A stretch of 64,000 nt of DNA from assembly GCF_001540865.1 (NCBI RefSeq), contig NC_033627.1, positions 3,910,634 through 3,974,633 on the forward strand, read 5' to 3'. This document shows positions 36,519-47,795 of the stretch, in pieces. A program made the position numbers and the translations under genes. The stretch is from Ananas comosus (lineage: Eukaryota > Streptophyta > Magnoliopsida > Poales > Bromeliaceae). Every line of letters starts with the position of its first letter. The stretch's first letter is position 1. Under the pieces are notes generated by a model that saw only the letters and a program-made list of their open reading frames with translations, made no database searches and had not been told where the DNA came from.

Positions 36519-38232
36519 CCATCTTTTACTTGATCTCTTTTCTCAGAGTTTACTATCTTTTACTCGATCTCCTTTCTCAGACGTTTCTTGTTTTTCTCTT
36601 TGCTCTCCTGGAACGGGAGAGTGGTCTCTTGTGGTTTGATCTTTAAATTTGTTCATTTTGTACATGATAAGCAGGTTAAGTACTTTTCTTGTTGATTACA
36701 CAGGCTCAGTTTTTCACTTTCATGGATGATTTACCTGATGAATTTAGACTTTTCTTTCCTTTAGTCGTTTCGACTGTTCTTCGGTGAAAAAATTGTTCGC
36801 TGCTTATGGTTGTTGTTGTTTTAGTGAGTATTCATTGTGTGGTGTTAAAAAAAAGTTCTTTGCAATTTCCTTACCGTTTGATCGATGGAAAAGACAGTAT
36901 TAAGAATCACGCAGTTGAGTTGACACAGCACCATCATTTTGAGATGTCTGGGAAGTTCCCCGTTTCCACTGTTGGACGTGATCTTGTTTTCAAATTGCAG
37001 AGTGCTTGTGAGGAGGACTGCAAATTGAACACCAAGAGGAAGTTTGAGCCTTGGACTTTGGGTTTTCCAAAGGAACCAAAGAAAAGTTGAGCAGGTCACT
37101 CTTAGTAGAAGAATATTCACAAATTTGGAATTTTCTTAATAACTCAACTATTGATCCTTTGAAGTGCCTATCTCATGAAGCTTTTGTGAAAGCAGCTTGC
37201 TGAAAGTGTACTTTTGTTTAGGTATGGCCATTAGGGGAACTGAGCTATCCGCATCCTCGAGAGACTGGAGACGACGAGTATAAGAGCGAGGTAGGCTAAA
37301 ACACTCGGTATCAAACAGAAGTTGAAGGCAAAGAAAGCATCCTAGCCTGGTGAATTTCAGGTTGCTCGGGTTAGTGAGTTGACTTCTTTCGCTTCTGTTA
37401 GTAGATTTTCTGTACGAGTAACGAGCATTGATGCTTGTCGAATGTTACTGCAGCCAAATTGAAATTGTTTATCTGTCAGACTGTTTAAGTTCGTTCTGCA
37501 TATTATTCTGCACTCGGAAGTGATTATAGTTTGCGTCGTGCATTTATTGTTTGATATTCAGTGTTTGAAGGTGCTTTTTAACAGTCTTCTCCTCGGCCCC
37601 ATTCAGGAGCGCAATGGGCCTGCAGACAGTCTGTGGTCGTATGGGTTGGAGATGGTCCAGTCGGTATTTGTACAGTTTTTAATAGCTCGTAGGAATTTAT
37701 CTGCGTCAATTTTTGCTTCTAATGCCCCGATCTAACTCGTCGATTATGCCTGTGCAGTCTCCCTGGCATGTGTGGTTGATATTTATATTCTAAAGCTTAA
37801 TGATGGATAATAATAATTTCAGAGGAAAGAAAGAGGCTTGATTATAGATGCTTTGATCTAGTTGTCGAACTATTTATTTGATTCTTCACCGTCTTGCATG
37901 TTTTCGGTATCCATTTTCACCTTCAACTTGGATGGAAAATGATGGGCTTGGTTTATGTTTCTGCAGGAGAACATAATCATCGAAAACAGATCTGGTAATA
38001 AATCTCTCTGAATTCTAAGCAAGGGGCTCTGTTTTTGCACATGGGCGCTTTCTCTACGACGGAGGCGCTTTCTCTACAAATGAAAATTGTCTACTCCTGA
38101 TTCCTGGGTGACAAAAGAGCCAACCAAACAAACCCCACGATGCTTTTACAGATAAGCAGGAAAAATAAAGTCGTTGCAGGAAAAATAAAGTCGTTTTATC
38201 TGATAATGAACAAATGTAATGTAATAACTTTT
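36519..38232. other. 3' flank of VIH, no firm gene
   Basis: The 3' untranslated region of the VIH gene begins here, but I found no clear AATAAA nearby. The stretch 36860-37090 has an open frame with ordinary-looking composition, and 37222-37290 looks exon-like (acceptor TTTAG, donor GAG|GTAGGC, frame WPLGELSYPHPRETGDDEYK). I recognise neither, so they are reported as a finding rather than a gene. Confidence 0.4.
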
Positions 38233-38639
38233 GTTAGCAATGGGCTTTTTTTGCAAATAGCTTCCTCACAAATTTTTTGGCGCCAAAAACCACGGTCTTC
38301 CACTCGATTATAATTAGTAACATTGTATATATTTTCATCTCTAAATCTCAAAATGAGATATTGCGTTGGACCGCAACCAATTCTTTACGGCCACTAATAT
38401 ATCGTGGTACATTATTATTCTTGACAAAATTTTCATTCTAATGATATAGAAAGGAACACAATCGCCAGATATAGAGTTCTAAAGTAATGTAATAAAATGC
38501 ACAAAAATATTAAACTCAAGGCATACCACATTTCTAATATACAACAAAAGAGAGGGTAAGAGATGCTATTATCATTGTACATGCACGGTCGGCGTGACTA
38601 TTTTGCCAATTAAGAGCTAAGGATTGACCTGTGACAAAG

Positions 38640-39130
38640 ACACCGAAAACAATCAATGAGAGGACTCTGTGAGGGGGGTTTGCACAATGAGAGGCCTCAC
38701 AAAGGCTTCTCACTATGAGAAACTTCTGTGAGACTCACAGAGGCTTCTCACAGAGAGAAGCCACTGTGAGGGGGGGGGGTTTGTGAGTAAGAGGCCTCAC
38801 AAAGGCTTCTCACTGTGAGAAGCCTCTGTGAGACTCATAGTGAGGGCTTCTCACTGTGAGAAGCCACTGTGAGGGGGTGTGGTGGGCCACTGTCTCACAG
38901 TGAGAAGCTTCTCACAGTGAGGGACTGTGAGGGGGCTTCTCACTGTGAGAAGCCTCACAGAGGCGGGTGAGGGTGGCGGCGGCGTCGCCGGTAGTCATAG
39001 TGAGGGCTTCTCACTGTGAGAAGCCAATGTGAGGGACTGTGGGGGGACTTCTCACAGTGAGAAGCTTCTCACAGTGAGGGACTGTGAGGGGGCTTCTCAC
39101 TGTGAGAAGCCTCACAGAGGTGGGTGAGGG
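38640..39130. repeat. palindrome cluster CTTCTCACTGTGAGAAG
   Basis: Repeated perfect and near-perfect palindromes built on CTTCTCACTGTGAGAAG, alternating with 'CTCACAGAGG' and 'GTGAGGGACTGTGAGGGGG'. Each copy can form a hairpin. The block is partly duplicated head to tail (about 38820-38990 and 38990-39130, both ending before a GGCGGCGGCGTCGCCGG motif). Confidence 0.85.
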
Positions 39131-39163
39131 CGGCGGCGGCGTCGCCGGCGGCAGCGGTGTGGG

Positions 39164-39164
39164 C

Positions 39165-39206
<42 letters not shown>
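39164..39206 (+). repeat. (GA)n microsatellite inside MULE 1
   Basis: A GA run followed by AGCTTCTAGGGCTAGGGAGA and a GGC-rich stretch. The same order recurs near 39300-39520 and 41029-41210, so it is part of a small tandem unit of the element. Confidence 0.75.
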
Positions 39207-39208
<2 letters not shown>

Positions 39209-39574
39209 CTTCTAGGGCTAGGGAGAACGAGGAATGAAGCTACCTCGGGCAACAAAGGGCGGCGGCGGCGTCGGCGGTGTCGGCGTCGGCGGCGTCGGCC
39301 AGAAAGAGAGAGAGAGCAAGAGGAAGAGAGCGAGAGAGAGAGAGGTGGGGGGGGTTCTAGGGCTAGAGATCGAGACTGAGTTTGGGGGGCTGCGGCTGGG
39401 GCGGCAAAGGGCGGCGGCGTCGGCGAAGGATGGCGGCAGTCGTCGGCGTCGGCCAGAGAGAGAGAGAGAGCAAGAGGATGAGAGCGAGAGAGAGAGAGAT
39501 CGAGAGAGAGGGAGAGATCGAGACAGAGTTGGGGGGTGGGGGTGGGCAGCTCGGGGGAGTGTATTCAAAGAGGA

Positions 39575-39960
39575 CACGGTGAATGGTTCACCGTGTCTTG
39601 GACACGGTGATCTATTCACCGTGTCCAATACAAATCTCTGGACAGGGTTAGTTGGTTCACCGTGTCCATTACAAATGTATTCAGGATCCCGGTGAATGGT
39701 TCAGTCCGTGTCTAAATGCGGTGAACAGTTCACCGCGTATTGGACACAGTAAACCATTCAAAAAGTTAGGGGGAAGAGGAAGACAGCTCGGTGGGTGTAT
39801 TCAAAAAGAACACGGTGAATGGTTCACCGTATCTGGACACGGTGAACCATTCACAGTATCCAATACAAATACCCAGACTTAGTTGGGGTATTAGTATAGG
39901 ACACGGTGAACCATTCACCGTGTTTAAACACGGTGAATGGTTCACCGTGTTCAACTTAAA
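39575..39960. repeat. ACACGGTGAA...TTCACCGTGT hairpin array, MULE 1
   Basis: Many copies of an imperfect palindrome made of ACACGGTGAA, two to five bases, and TTCACCGTGT, spaced by 'CCAATACAAAT'. They lie just inside the right end of MULE 1, where transposase-binding repeats often sit. Open frames reading TVNHSPC or GEPFTVF repeatedly on both strands are products of the palindrome and not genes. Confidence 0.85.
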
Positions 39961-40106
39961 CACGTGGCTCCAGCCCCGCCTGCGTAGTGCTGACGTGGCG
40001 CTTGCGTGGCAGGGTCAGGACCATTTTTGCAAATAAATTTTGGACAGAGCTATTTTTTTTAAAAAAATTGTGAGGGGGCTATTTGCAAAAAAAGCCCGTT
40101 AGCAAT

Positions 40107-40462
40107 AGTATCCTCCAGCCTCTCAACGGAGTAAGTCTATTATGTGGCATCATCTATAATAATAACCAGCCAATAAAAATCATGGAATGGATAAATCTTA
40201 GAAATACAATTTGATTATTCTAATGATACCACATCAGCAATGTGACTGTCATATTTTAGATTTTTTTTTTCTCCCGTTAAAGAGTTTGCCCTTCAACTCC
40301 CAATCATATTTCTTTCGTTACAATAAAAATATAATAAAAATATTTTTTAAAAAATTATGATGAGGTGAGTAAAATTTATTAATGTAATTTAATTGATTAG
40401 AAACACCACATTAATAATATGGCGGTCATATTTTATACTTTTTCCTCTCCCGCCTCTCTACT
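40107..40462. other. spacer between the two MULEs
   Basis: About 356 bases of AT-rich DNA outside both elements, from the target duplication of MULE 1 to that of MULE 2 (CCTAAACTA at 40463-40471). It appears again at 41759-42114. No gene. Confidence 0.6.
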
Positions 40463-40471
40463 CCTAAACTA

Positions 40472-41027
40472 GGGGTTTTTTTGCAAATAGCCCCCTGACA
40501 AATTTTATTTGCAAAACTAGCCCTGTGTAAAATTTATTTGCAAAAATGGCCCTGGCCCTGCCACGCCAGCGCCACGTCAGGGCCACGCGGGCAGGGCCTG
40601 TGCCAGCTATTCAAGTTGAATACGGTGATTGGTTCACCGTGTTTGGAGACCGTGAACCAATCACCGTGTTCAGTGTGTTCTCACACCCCGCCCGGGGGTT
40701 TAGGATTACATTAGACACGGTGATTCGTTCACCGTGTCTAAACACGGTGAACTGTTCACCGCGTTTAAACACGGTGAACCATTTACCGTGTCCTTCACTT
40801 TCATTTTTGGCCAAACACGGCCTGGCTACTTGTATTGGACACGGACTTAACCATTTTCGGGGATGCTGAATACATTTGTATTGGACACGGTGAACCACTC
40901 ACCGTGTCCAGAGATTTGTATTGGACATGGTGAATGGATCACCGTGTCCAAGACACGGTGATCCATTCATCGTGTCCTCTTTGAATACACTCCCCCCCCC
41001 ACCCCCACCCCCGAACTCTGTCTCGAT
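40472..41027. mobile_element. left end of MULE 2, extra copy before an N
   Basis: Starts GGGGTTTTTTTGCAAATAG directly after CCTAAACTA, and runs through the long inverted repeat to the N at 41028. Bases 40472-41022 equal 42124-42674. This is either the same chromosomal end assembled twice or part of a true tandem duplication; the adjacent N favours the former. Confidence 0.65.
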
Positions 41028-41028
41028 N

Positions 41029-41161
41029 GAGAGAGAGAGGTGGGGGGGCTTCTAGGGCTAAAGAGAGAATGAGGGTGGGGAGCTACCTCGGGCAACAAAG
41101 GGCGGCGGCGACGGCGAAGGATGGCGGCAGTGTCGGCGTCGGCCAGAGAGAGAGAGCAAGA

Positions 41162-41206
<45 letters not shown>

Positions 41207-42674
41207 GGGGGGAAGAGGAAGACAGCTCGGGGGGTGTATTCAAAAAGAACACGGTGAATGGTTCACCGTGTCTAGACACAGTGAACTATTCACCGTGTCC
41301 AATACAAATACCACAGACTTAGTTGGGTTATTAGTATAGGACACGGTGAATGGTTCACCGTGTCTAAATGCGGTGAACAGTTCACCGCGTATTGGACACA
41401 GTAAACCATTCAAAAAGTTAGGGGGAAGAGGAAGACAGCTCGGTGGGTGTATTCAAAAAGAACACGGTGAATGGTTCACCGTATCTGGACACGGTGAACC
41501 ATTCACAGTATCCAATACAAATACCCAGACTTAGTTGGGGTATTAGTATAGGACACGGTGAACCATTCACCGTGTTTAAACACGGTGAATGGTTCACCGT
41601 GTTCAACTTAAACACGTGGCTCCAGCCCCGCCTGCGTAGTGCTGACGTGGCGCTTGCGTGGCAGGGTCAGGACCATTTTTGCAAATAAATTTTGGACAGA
41701 GCTATTTTTTTTAAAAAAATTGTGAGGGGGCTATTTGCAAAAAAAGCCCGTTAGCAATAGTATCCTCCAGCCTCTCAACGGAGTAAGTCTATTATGTGGC
41801 ATCATCTATAATAATAACCAGCCAATAAAAATCATGGAATGGATAAATCTTAGAAATACAATTTGATTATTCTAATGATACCACATCAGCAATGTGACTG
41901 TCATATTTTAGATTTTTTTTTTCTCCCGTTAAAGAGTTTGCCCTTCAACTCCCAATCATATTTCTTTCGTTACAATAAAAATATAATAAAAATATTTTTT
42001 AAAAAATTATGATGAGGTGAGTAAAATTTATTAATGTAATTTAATTGATTAGAAACACCACATTAATAATATGGCGGTCATATTTTATACTTTTTCCTCT
42101 CCCGCCTCTCTACTCCTAAACTAGGGGTTTTTTTGCAAATAGCCCCCTGACAAATTTTATTTGCAAAACTAGCCCTGTGTAAAATTTATTTGCAAAAATG
42201 GCCCTGGCCCTGCCACGCCAGCGCCACGTCAGGGCCACGCGGGCAGGGCCTGTGCCAGCTATTCAAGTTGAATACGGTGATTGGTTCACCGTGTTTGGAG
42301 ACCGTGAACCAATCACCGTGTTCAGTGTGTTCTCACACCCCGCCCGGGGGTTTAGGATTACATTAGACACGGTGATTCGTTCACCGTGTCTAAACACGGT
42401 GAACTGTTCACCGCGTTTAAACACGGTGAACCATTTACCGTGTCCTTCACTTTCATTTTTGGCCAAACACGGCCTGGCTACTTGTATTGGACACGGACTT
42501 AACCATTTTCGGGGATGCTGAATACATTTGTATTGGACACGGTGAACCACTCACCGTGTCCAGAGATTTGTATTGGACATGGTGAATGGATCACCGTGTC
42601 CAAGACACGGTGATCCATTCATCGTGTCCTCTTTGAATACACTCCCCCCCCCACCCCCACCCCCGAACTCTGTC
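41029..42674. repeat. duplicated segment between two Ns
   Basis: From 41358 to 42674 this repeats 39706-41022 at a fixed offset of 1652 bases. All open frames compared are identical in length and sequence. It contains the right half of MULE 1 (ending at 41749 with the same GTTAGCAAT flank), the spacer, and the left end of MULE 2. Bases 41029-41357 resemble the GA/GGC-rich and hairpin part of MULE 1. Two contigs of the same place, or two haplotypes laid end to end, is the simplest reading. Confidence 0.75.
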
Positions 42675-42708
42675 NAATGTGGATAGTTAATCTTATATAT
42701 CTCTACAG

Positions 42709-43228
42709 GTCTACTGTCCCTTCTTATCAAAGTCCACGACCATCATCTTATGTTCACGAATGGACGGATTGGGAAGTCAGAACCACTATCCCTCTTTATC
42801 AAAATGAAGGTCCATCATGTAGTGTTCATCAATGGCCGGCTTGGGAAGAAAGAAATACTAGCCCTCCCTATGTAGATGAAGGGCCAGGATCATCTAGTGT
42901 TCATGAATGGCCGGCTTGGGAAGAAAGAAATACTAACCCTCCCTATGTAGATGAAGGTCCAGGATCATCTAGTGTTCCTGAATGGCCGGCTTGGAAAGTA
43001 AGAAATACTAACCCTCCTTATGTAGATGAAGGTCCTCTTCAGCTCCTCCACGGCCAGACATACTACCGGCACATGCTACTGCTGTGATTGAGCCGGTTAT
43101 TGAGGGTGCTGCTATCGAGCATCTAGACCAGTTGGAGATCTTGGAGCCTTTTGATGAGCATGATGTTGGTCGTGGTCGCGGACGTGGTAGGCGACGTGGT
43201 CGAGGAGGTCGAGGGAGGAGAACATGAT
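42709..43228 (+). pseudogene. 3' part of a MULE-encoded gene, repeat and RG tail
   Basis: Starting at a likely splice acceptor (CTCTACAG, ending at 42708), an open frame encodes three to four imperfect repeats of about 25 residues, each with (E/Q)WPAWEERNT and PPYVDEGP. Near 43034 a one-base loss shifts the frame; the next frame continues sensibly as SSAPPRPDILPAHA..., an acidic stretch (EILEPFDEHD), and a GRGRGRGRRRGRGG tail to a stop at 43226-43228. Arg-Gly tails occur in some plant transposon-derived proteins, for instance the plant mobile domain group carried by MULEs, but no domain core is visible because the upstream part is lost at the N at 42675. I do not recognise the family. Confidence 0.5.
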
Positions 43229-43229
43229 A

Positions 43230-43560
43230 TTATATTTATATATTTGTCTGCCACCACGAATGACGCACCTCGCACGGTCGATGGATTTTCGGGGCCGTGG
43301 GGTAGTATTCATGATTCAGATTGGTATTTATATGTATGTGGGTATCAGGTTTTGCGGGTCCATGGCTTCCAATAGATGCAAGCATCTACTGTTAATTACC
43401 CCCTGTAAATTGGGGCACCTTCGATTAGGAGACCTTCATAGATGGGATGAGTTGAATCGCGTCTCGGTTTATTGAATCCTAAGTATATGTATTAGAATTC
43501 AGTTGGATTTGAGGTTGATTAGGCCCTAAGTATATGTGTTAAGACCTAATCGATATTAAA
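43230..43560. other. interior of MULE 2, no recognised feature
   Basis: Sequence following the Arg-Gly-tail gene fragment. It is probably that gene's 3' untranslated region. No further coding region can be supported. Confidence 0.35.
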
Positions 43561-44640
43561 CTCTATGTATTAGAGTCTAATTGGTTCATGAGATATGGGT
43601 ATTGGTTTATGAGATTTGGGTGGTATTGGTTTATGAGATTTGGGTATTGGTTCATGGGATATGGGCATTGGTTTATGAGATTTGGGTATTGGTTCATGGG
43701 ATATGGGTATTAGGTTGGATGTATGGTGTATGGTTTATGGGATTTTGTCTATGAGGTTTGGTTTTGGCTCATGGGATTTGGTCCATGAGGTTTGATTTTG
43801 GCTCATGGGATTTGGTCCATGAGTTTGGTTTTGGTTCATGGGATTTGGTCCATGAACTTGGTTTTGGCTCATAAGATTTGGTCCATGAGTTTGATTTTGG
43901 TTCATGGGATTTGGTCCATGAACTTGGTTTTGGTTCATGGGATTTGGTCCATAAGATTTGGTTTTGTATGTGGACTTGGTTTGGTTTGGGTTTATTTGGA
44001 TTCGAGTTTGGGTTCTGGTTTTATGTGTGGATTTGGTTTGGTTTTGGATTTATTTGGGTCCGAGTTTGGGTTATGCTTTTATGTGTGGACTTGGTTTGGG
44101 TTTGGATTTATTTGGGTCCAAGTTTGGGTTCTGGTTTTATGTGTGGACTTGGTTTGGGTTTGGATTTATTTGGGTCCAAGTTTGGGTTTATTTGGGTTTT
44201 GGGTTTAGGTTTATTTGGATTTGGGTTTGGGTTTGATTTTGGGTTCGGGTTTTGGTCTTATTTGTGGACTTGGTTCAGGTTGGGTTTGGATTTGATTTGG
44301 GTTTGGGTTTTGGTTTTATGTGTGGAATGGGTTTGGATTTTATTTGTGTTCGGGTTTTGGTTTTATGTGTGGAATGGGTTCGGATTTTATTTGTGGACTT
44401 GATTTGGGTTGGGTTTGTGTTTGATTTGAGTTTGGGTTCATATGTGAACTTGATTCGGATTTGCAACTTGATTTGGGGTCCGAATTTGATTTTCCCGTTT
44501 GATTTTGATTTGATTCGGAGTCTGAAGAAATCCCCGTTTGATCTTGATTTGATTTGGGGTCCGAAGAAATCCCCGTTTGATTTTGATTTGGGGTCCGAAG
44601 AAATCCCCGTTTTGATTCCAATTTAGGGTCCGAAGATATC
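43560..44640. repeat. degenerate G/T-rich tandem repeats
   Basis: Two blocks of loose tandem repeats. 43590-43970 is built on words such as 'GGTTCATGGGATTTGGTCCATGA' with period near 35-40; 43970-44640 is built on 'TTTGGGTTTGGATTTATTTGG'. The aromatic, Gly/Leu-rich frames (WFGFGFIWV and the like) that cross it follow from the base composition and are not genes. Confidence 0.8.
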
Positions 44641-44649
44641 CCCATTTTA

Positions 44650-46430
44650 ATTTTGATTTGGGGTCCGAAGAAACGGGGAATCAAAGATTCCCCTCCCCTC
44701 TTCTTGCGATGCTGCGGATGACGTCGACGAAGTTGATGACGGTGGCGTGGATCTGTTCGGCCATCGGATTTGATTTGACATTTTCGAAGAAATGTTGAAG
44801 GGTCCGAAGAAACGGGGAATCAAAGATTCCCCTCCCCTCTTCTTTCGAAAGTATCAAACTATCGGTGTTGTAGATAATGTCGATGAAGTTGATGACGGCA
44901 GTGCAGATTCGTTTGGCCGTCGGATTTGATTTCACATTTTCGAATAAATGTTGAAGGGTCCGAAGAAACGGGGAATCAAATATTCCCCTCCCCTCTTCTT
45001 TCGAAAGTATCAAACTATCGGTGTTGTAGATAATGTCGATGAAGTTGATGACGGCAGTGCAGATTCGTTTGGCCGTCGGATTTGATTTCACATTTTCGAA
45101 TAAATATTGAAGGGTCCGAAGAAACGGGGAATCAAAGATTCCCCTCCCCTTTTCTTTCGAAAGTATCAAACCGGCGATGTCGTTGATGTCGTCAGTGAAG
45201 TTGATGACGGTGGCGTGGATCTATTCGGCCATCGGATTTGATTTGACATTTTCGAAGAAATGTTGAAGGGTCCGAAGAAACGAGGAATCAAAGATTCCCC
45301 TCCCCTTTTCTTTCGAAAGTATCAAACCGGCGATGTCGTTGATGTCGTCAGTGAAGTTGATGACGGTGGCGTGGATCTATTCGGCCATCGGATTTGATTT
45401 GACATTTTCGAAGAAATGTTGAAGGGTCCGAAGAAACGAGGAATCAAAGATTCCCCTCCCCTTTTCTTTCGAAAGTATCAAACCGGCGATGTCGTTGATG
45501 TCGTCAGTGAAGTTGATGACGGTGGCGTGGATCTATTCGGCCATCGGATTTGATTTGACATTTTCGAAGAAATGTTGAAGGGTCCGAAGAAACGAGGAAT
45601 CAAAGATTCCCCTCCCCTTTTCTTTCGAAAGTATCAAACCGGCGATGTCGTTGATGTCGTCAGTGAAGTTGATGACGGTGGCGTGGATCTATTCGGCCAT
45701 CGGATTTGATTTGACATTTTCGAAGAAATGTTGAAGGGTCCGAAGAAACGAGGAATCAAAGATTCCCCTCCCCTTTTCTTTCGAAAGTATCAAACCGGCG
45801 ATGTCGTTGATGTCGTCAGTGAAGTTGATGACGGTGGCGTGGATCTATTCGGCCATCGGATTTGATTTGACATTTTCGAAGAAATGTTGAAGGGTCCGAA
45901 GAAACGAGGAATCAAAGATTCCCCTCCCCTTTTCTTTCGAAAGTATCAAACCGGCGATGTCGTTGATGTCGTCAGTGAAGTTGATGACGGTGGCGTGGAT
46001 CTATTCGGCCATCGGATTTGATTTGACATTTTCGAAGAAATGTTGAAGGGTCCGAAGAAACGAGGAATCAAAGATTCCCCTCCCCTTTTCTTTCGAAAGT
46101 ATCAAACCGGCGATGTCGTTGATGTCGTCAGTGAAGTTGATGACGGTGGCGTGGATCTATTCGGCCATCGGATTTGATTTGACATTTTCGAAGAAATGTT
46201 GAAGGGTCCGAAGAAACGAGGAATCAAAGATTCCCCTCCCCTTTTCTTTCGAAAGTATCAAACCGGCGATGTCGTTGATGTCGTCAGTGAAGTTGATGAC
46301 GGTGGCGTGGATCTATTCGGCCATCGGATTTGATTTGACATTTTCGAAGAAATGTTGAAGGGTCCGAAGAAACGAGGAATCAAAGATTCCCCTCCCCTTT
46401 TCTTTCGAAAGTATCAAACCGGCGATGTTG
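44650..46430. repeat. 156-bp tandem array, about 12 copies
   Basis: Units begin at GAAGGGTCCGAAGAAACG at 44797, 44953, 45109, 45265, 45421, 45577, 45733, 45889, 46045, 46201 and 46357, exactly 156 bases apart, with a partial unit before. Units from 45265 on are virtually identical; the first few differ. On the minus strand the older units (44681-45169) stay open and read, per unit, FDSPFLRTLQHLFENVKSNP and AVINFIDIIYNT. The amplified version has a TAG in place of the Gln codon. The unit length is a multiple of three, so the array may have grown from a coding exon. Confidence 0.9.
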
Positions 46431-46559
46431 GGGTGGTCGCGGCAATGTAGATCATCCATTCCATCATCAACGACTTCGAATGGGGTATTGAGAGGTTCGA
46501 AGAAACGGGGAATCAAAGATTCCCTTCCACTCTCCCACCGAAGCTATCTAGATGATATA

Positions 46560-46900
46560 GATGGCTACGATCGTCGGACAAAAGAAAAAAAAAAGAGGGG
46601 AAAGAAAAGAGATCTTTTTTTGTTTTATTATTAGTTTTACTTTCTTTCTTTTTTTTATCTTTCTTTTTTACTACCTGCTGATGGATTCGATGAAGCGGCT
46701 CAATGATCTCTCCTCCTTTCCGCGGCTCGGCGATCCTCCTCCTTTCCGCGGCTCGGCGATATCTCCTTTTTCTTTTTTTTTTTTGTATGTCGAAACGAGT
46801 GTAGCAATCTATCTATCTTTTTTTGTTCTTTGTCTATCGTATCGTCTCCGTAAAAAAAAATTCCTTGAATTTGATTTCGGTTCCCGTATTTATAATGGGA
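46560..46900. other. low-complexity zone between the two arrays
   Basis: A T-rich run and a short direct repeat of 'CCTTTCCGCGGCTCGGCGAT' (about 46718-46758). No gene. Still inside MULE 2. Confidence 0.5.
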
Positions 46901-46904
46901 GGGG

Positions 46905-47780
46905 AGGAGTTAGTTAAGAATTCAAAATTCGAAATTCGAATTTTGAATTATTTGTTGGATGGTTGGAGGATATTTGGGGAGTGGTTGGGAATTCAAAATT
47001 CGAATTCGAAATCGAATGAGTTGTTGGATAGTTGGAAGATATTTTGGGAGTTGGTTAGGGAATTCGAAATTCGAAATCGAATTTTGAATGTGTTGTTGGA
47101 TGATATTTTGGGAATTGGTTAGGTAATTCAAAATTCGAAATCGAATTTTGAATGGGTTGTTTGATGATATTTTGGGAATTGGTTAGGGAATTCAAAATTC
47201 GAAATCGAATTTTGAATGGATGATGTTTTGGGAATTGGTTAGGGAATTCAAAATTCAAAATCGAATTTTGAATGGGTTGTTGGATGATATTTTGGGAATT
47301 GGTTAGGGAATTCAAAATTCGAAATCGAATTTTGAATGGGTTATTGGATGATGTTTTGGGAATTGATTAGGGAATTCAAAATTCGAAATCGAATTTTGAA
47401 TGGGTTGTTGGATGATATTTTGGGAATTGGTTAGGGAATTCAAAATTCGAAATCGAATTTTGAATGGGTTGTTGGATGATGTTTTGGGAATTGGTTAGGT
47501 AATTCAAAATTCGAAATCGAATGGGTTGTTGGATGATATTTTGGGAATTGGTTAGTGAATTCAAAATTCGAAATCGAATTTTGAATAAGTTGTTGGAGGA
47601 TGTTTTGGGAATTGGTTAGGGAATTCGAAATTCGAATTCGAATTTCAAATGGGTTATGAGATGGTTAGGTATTCAAAATTCGAAATCGAATTTTGAATCG
47701 GTTATTGGATGATGTTTTGGGAATTGGTTGGGAGTTCGAAATTCGAAATCGAATTTTGAATAGGTTGTGATTTGAAATCG
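46905..47780. repeat. about 63-bp tandem array, roughly 13 copies
   Basis: Each unit has a palindromic half (TTCAAAATTCGAAATCGAAT followed by TTTGAA) and a spacer of the type GGGTTGTTGGATGATATTTT followed by GGGAATTGGTTAGG. Units vary by small deletions (one lacks a TTTTGAAT segment near 47518). It is inside MULE 2. The Asn/Gln/Ile-rich frames on the minus strand are a reflection of the repeat. Confidence 0.85.
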
Positions 47781-47795
47781 AATTTCGAACAGATA

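Larger units (their letters stand above)
38242..40097. mobile_element. non-autonomous MULE 1, palindrome-rich
   Basis: A perfect 9-bp target duplication GTTAGCAAT (38233-38241 and 40098-40106) flanks inverted ends GGGCTTTTTTTGCAAATAG and CTATTTGCAAAAAAAGCCC. The interior has three zones: palindromes around CTTCTCACTGTGAGAAG (38640-39130), GGC/GA-rich DNA (39120-39540), and ACACGGTGAA...TTCACCGTGT hairpins (39575-39960). No transposase is present. Its termini match those of the larger element to the right, so both were probably moved by the same enzyme. The 9-bp duplication places it among Mutator-like elements. Confidence 0.85.

Noticed and set aside
39218..42550. Open frames reading TVNHSPC, GEPFTVF and similar repeats on both strands
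   Set aside because: They are produced by the ACACGGTGAA/TTCACCGTGT palindromes, which read open in several frames. The same frames appear twice because the segment is duplicated.
43735..44684. Long frames rich in Trp, Phe, Gly or Asn, Gln, Pro
   Set aside because: They reflect degenerate G/T-rich tandem repeats and have no protein-like variety.
44650..46430. CRISPR-like regular repeats
   Set aside because: The units are head-to-tail with no unique spacers, and the DNA is a plant nuclear sequence. It is a tandem array.
46922..47564. Asn/Gln/Ile-rich frames on the minus strand
   Set aside because: They are translations of the roughly 63-bp array; each repeat gives the same short peptide.
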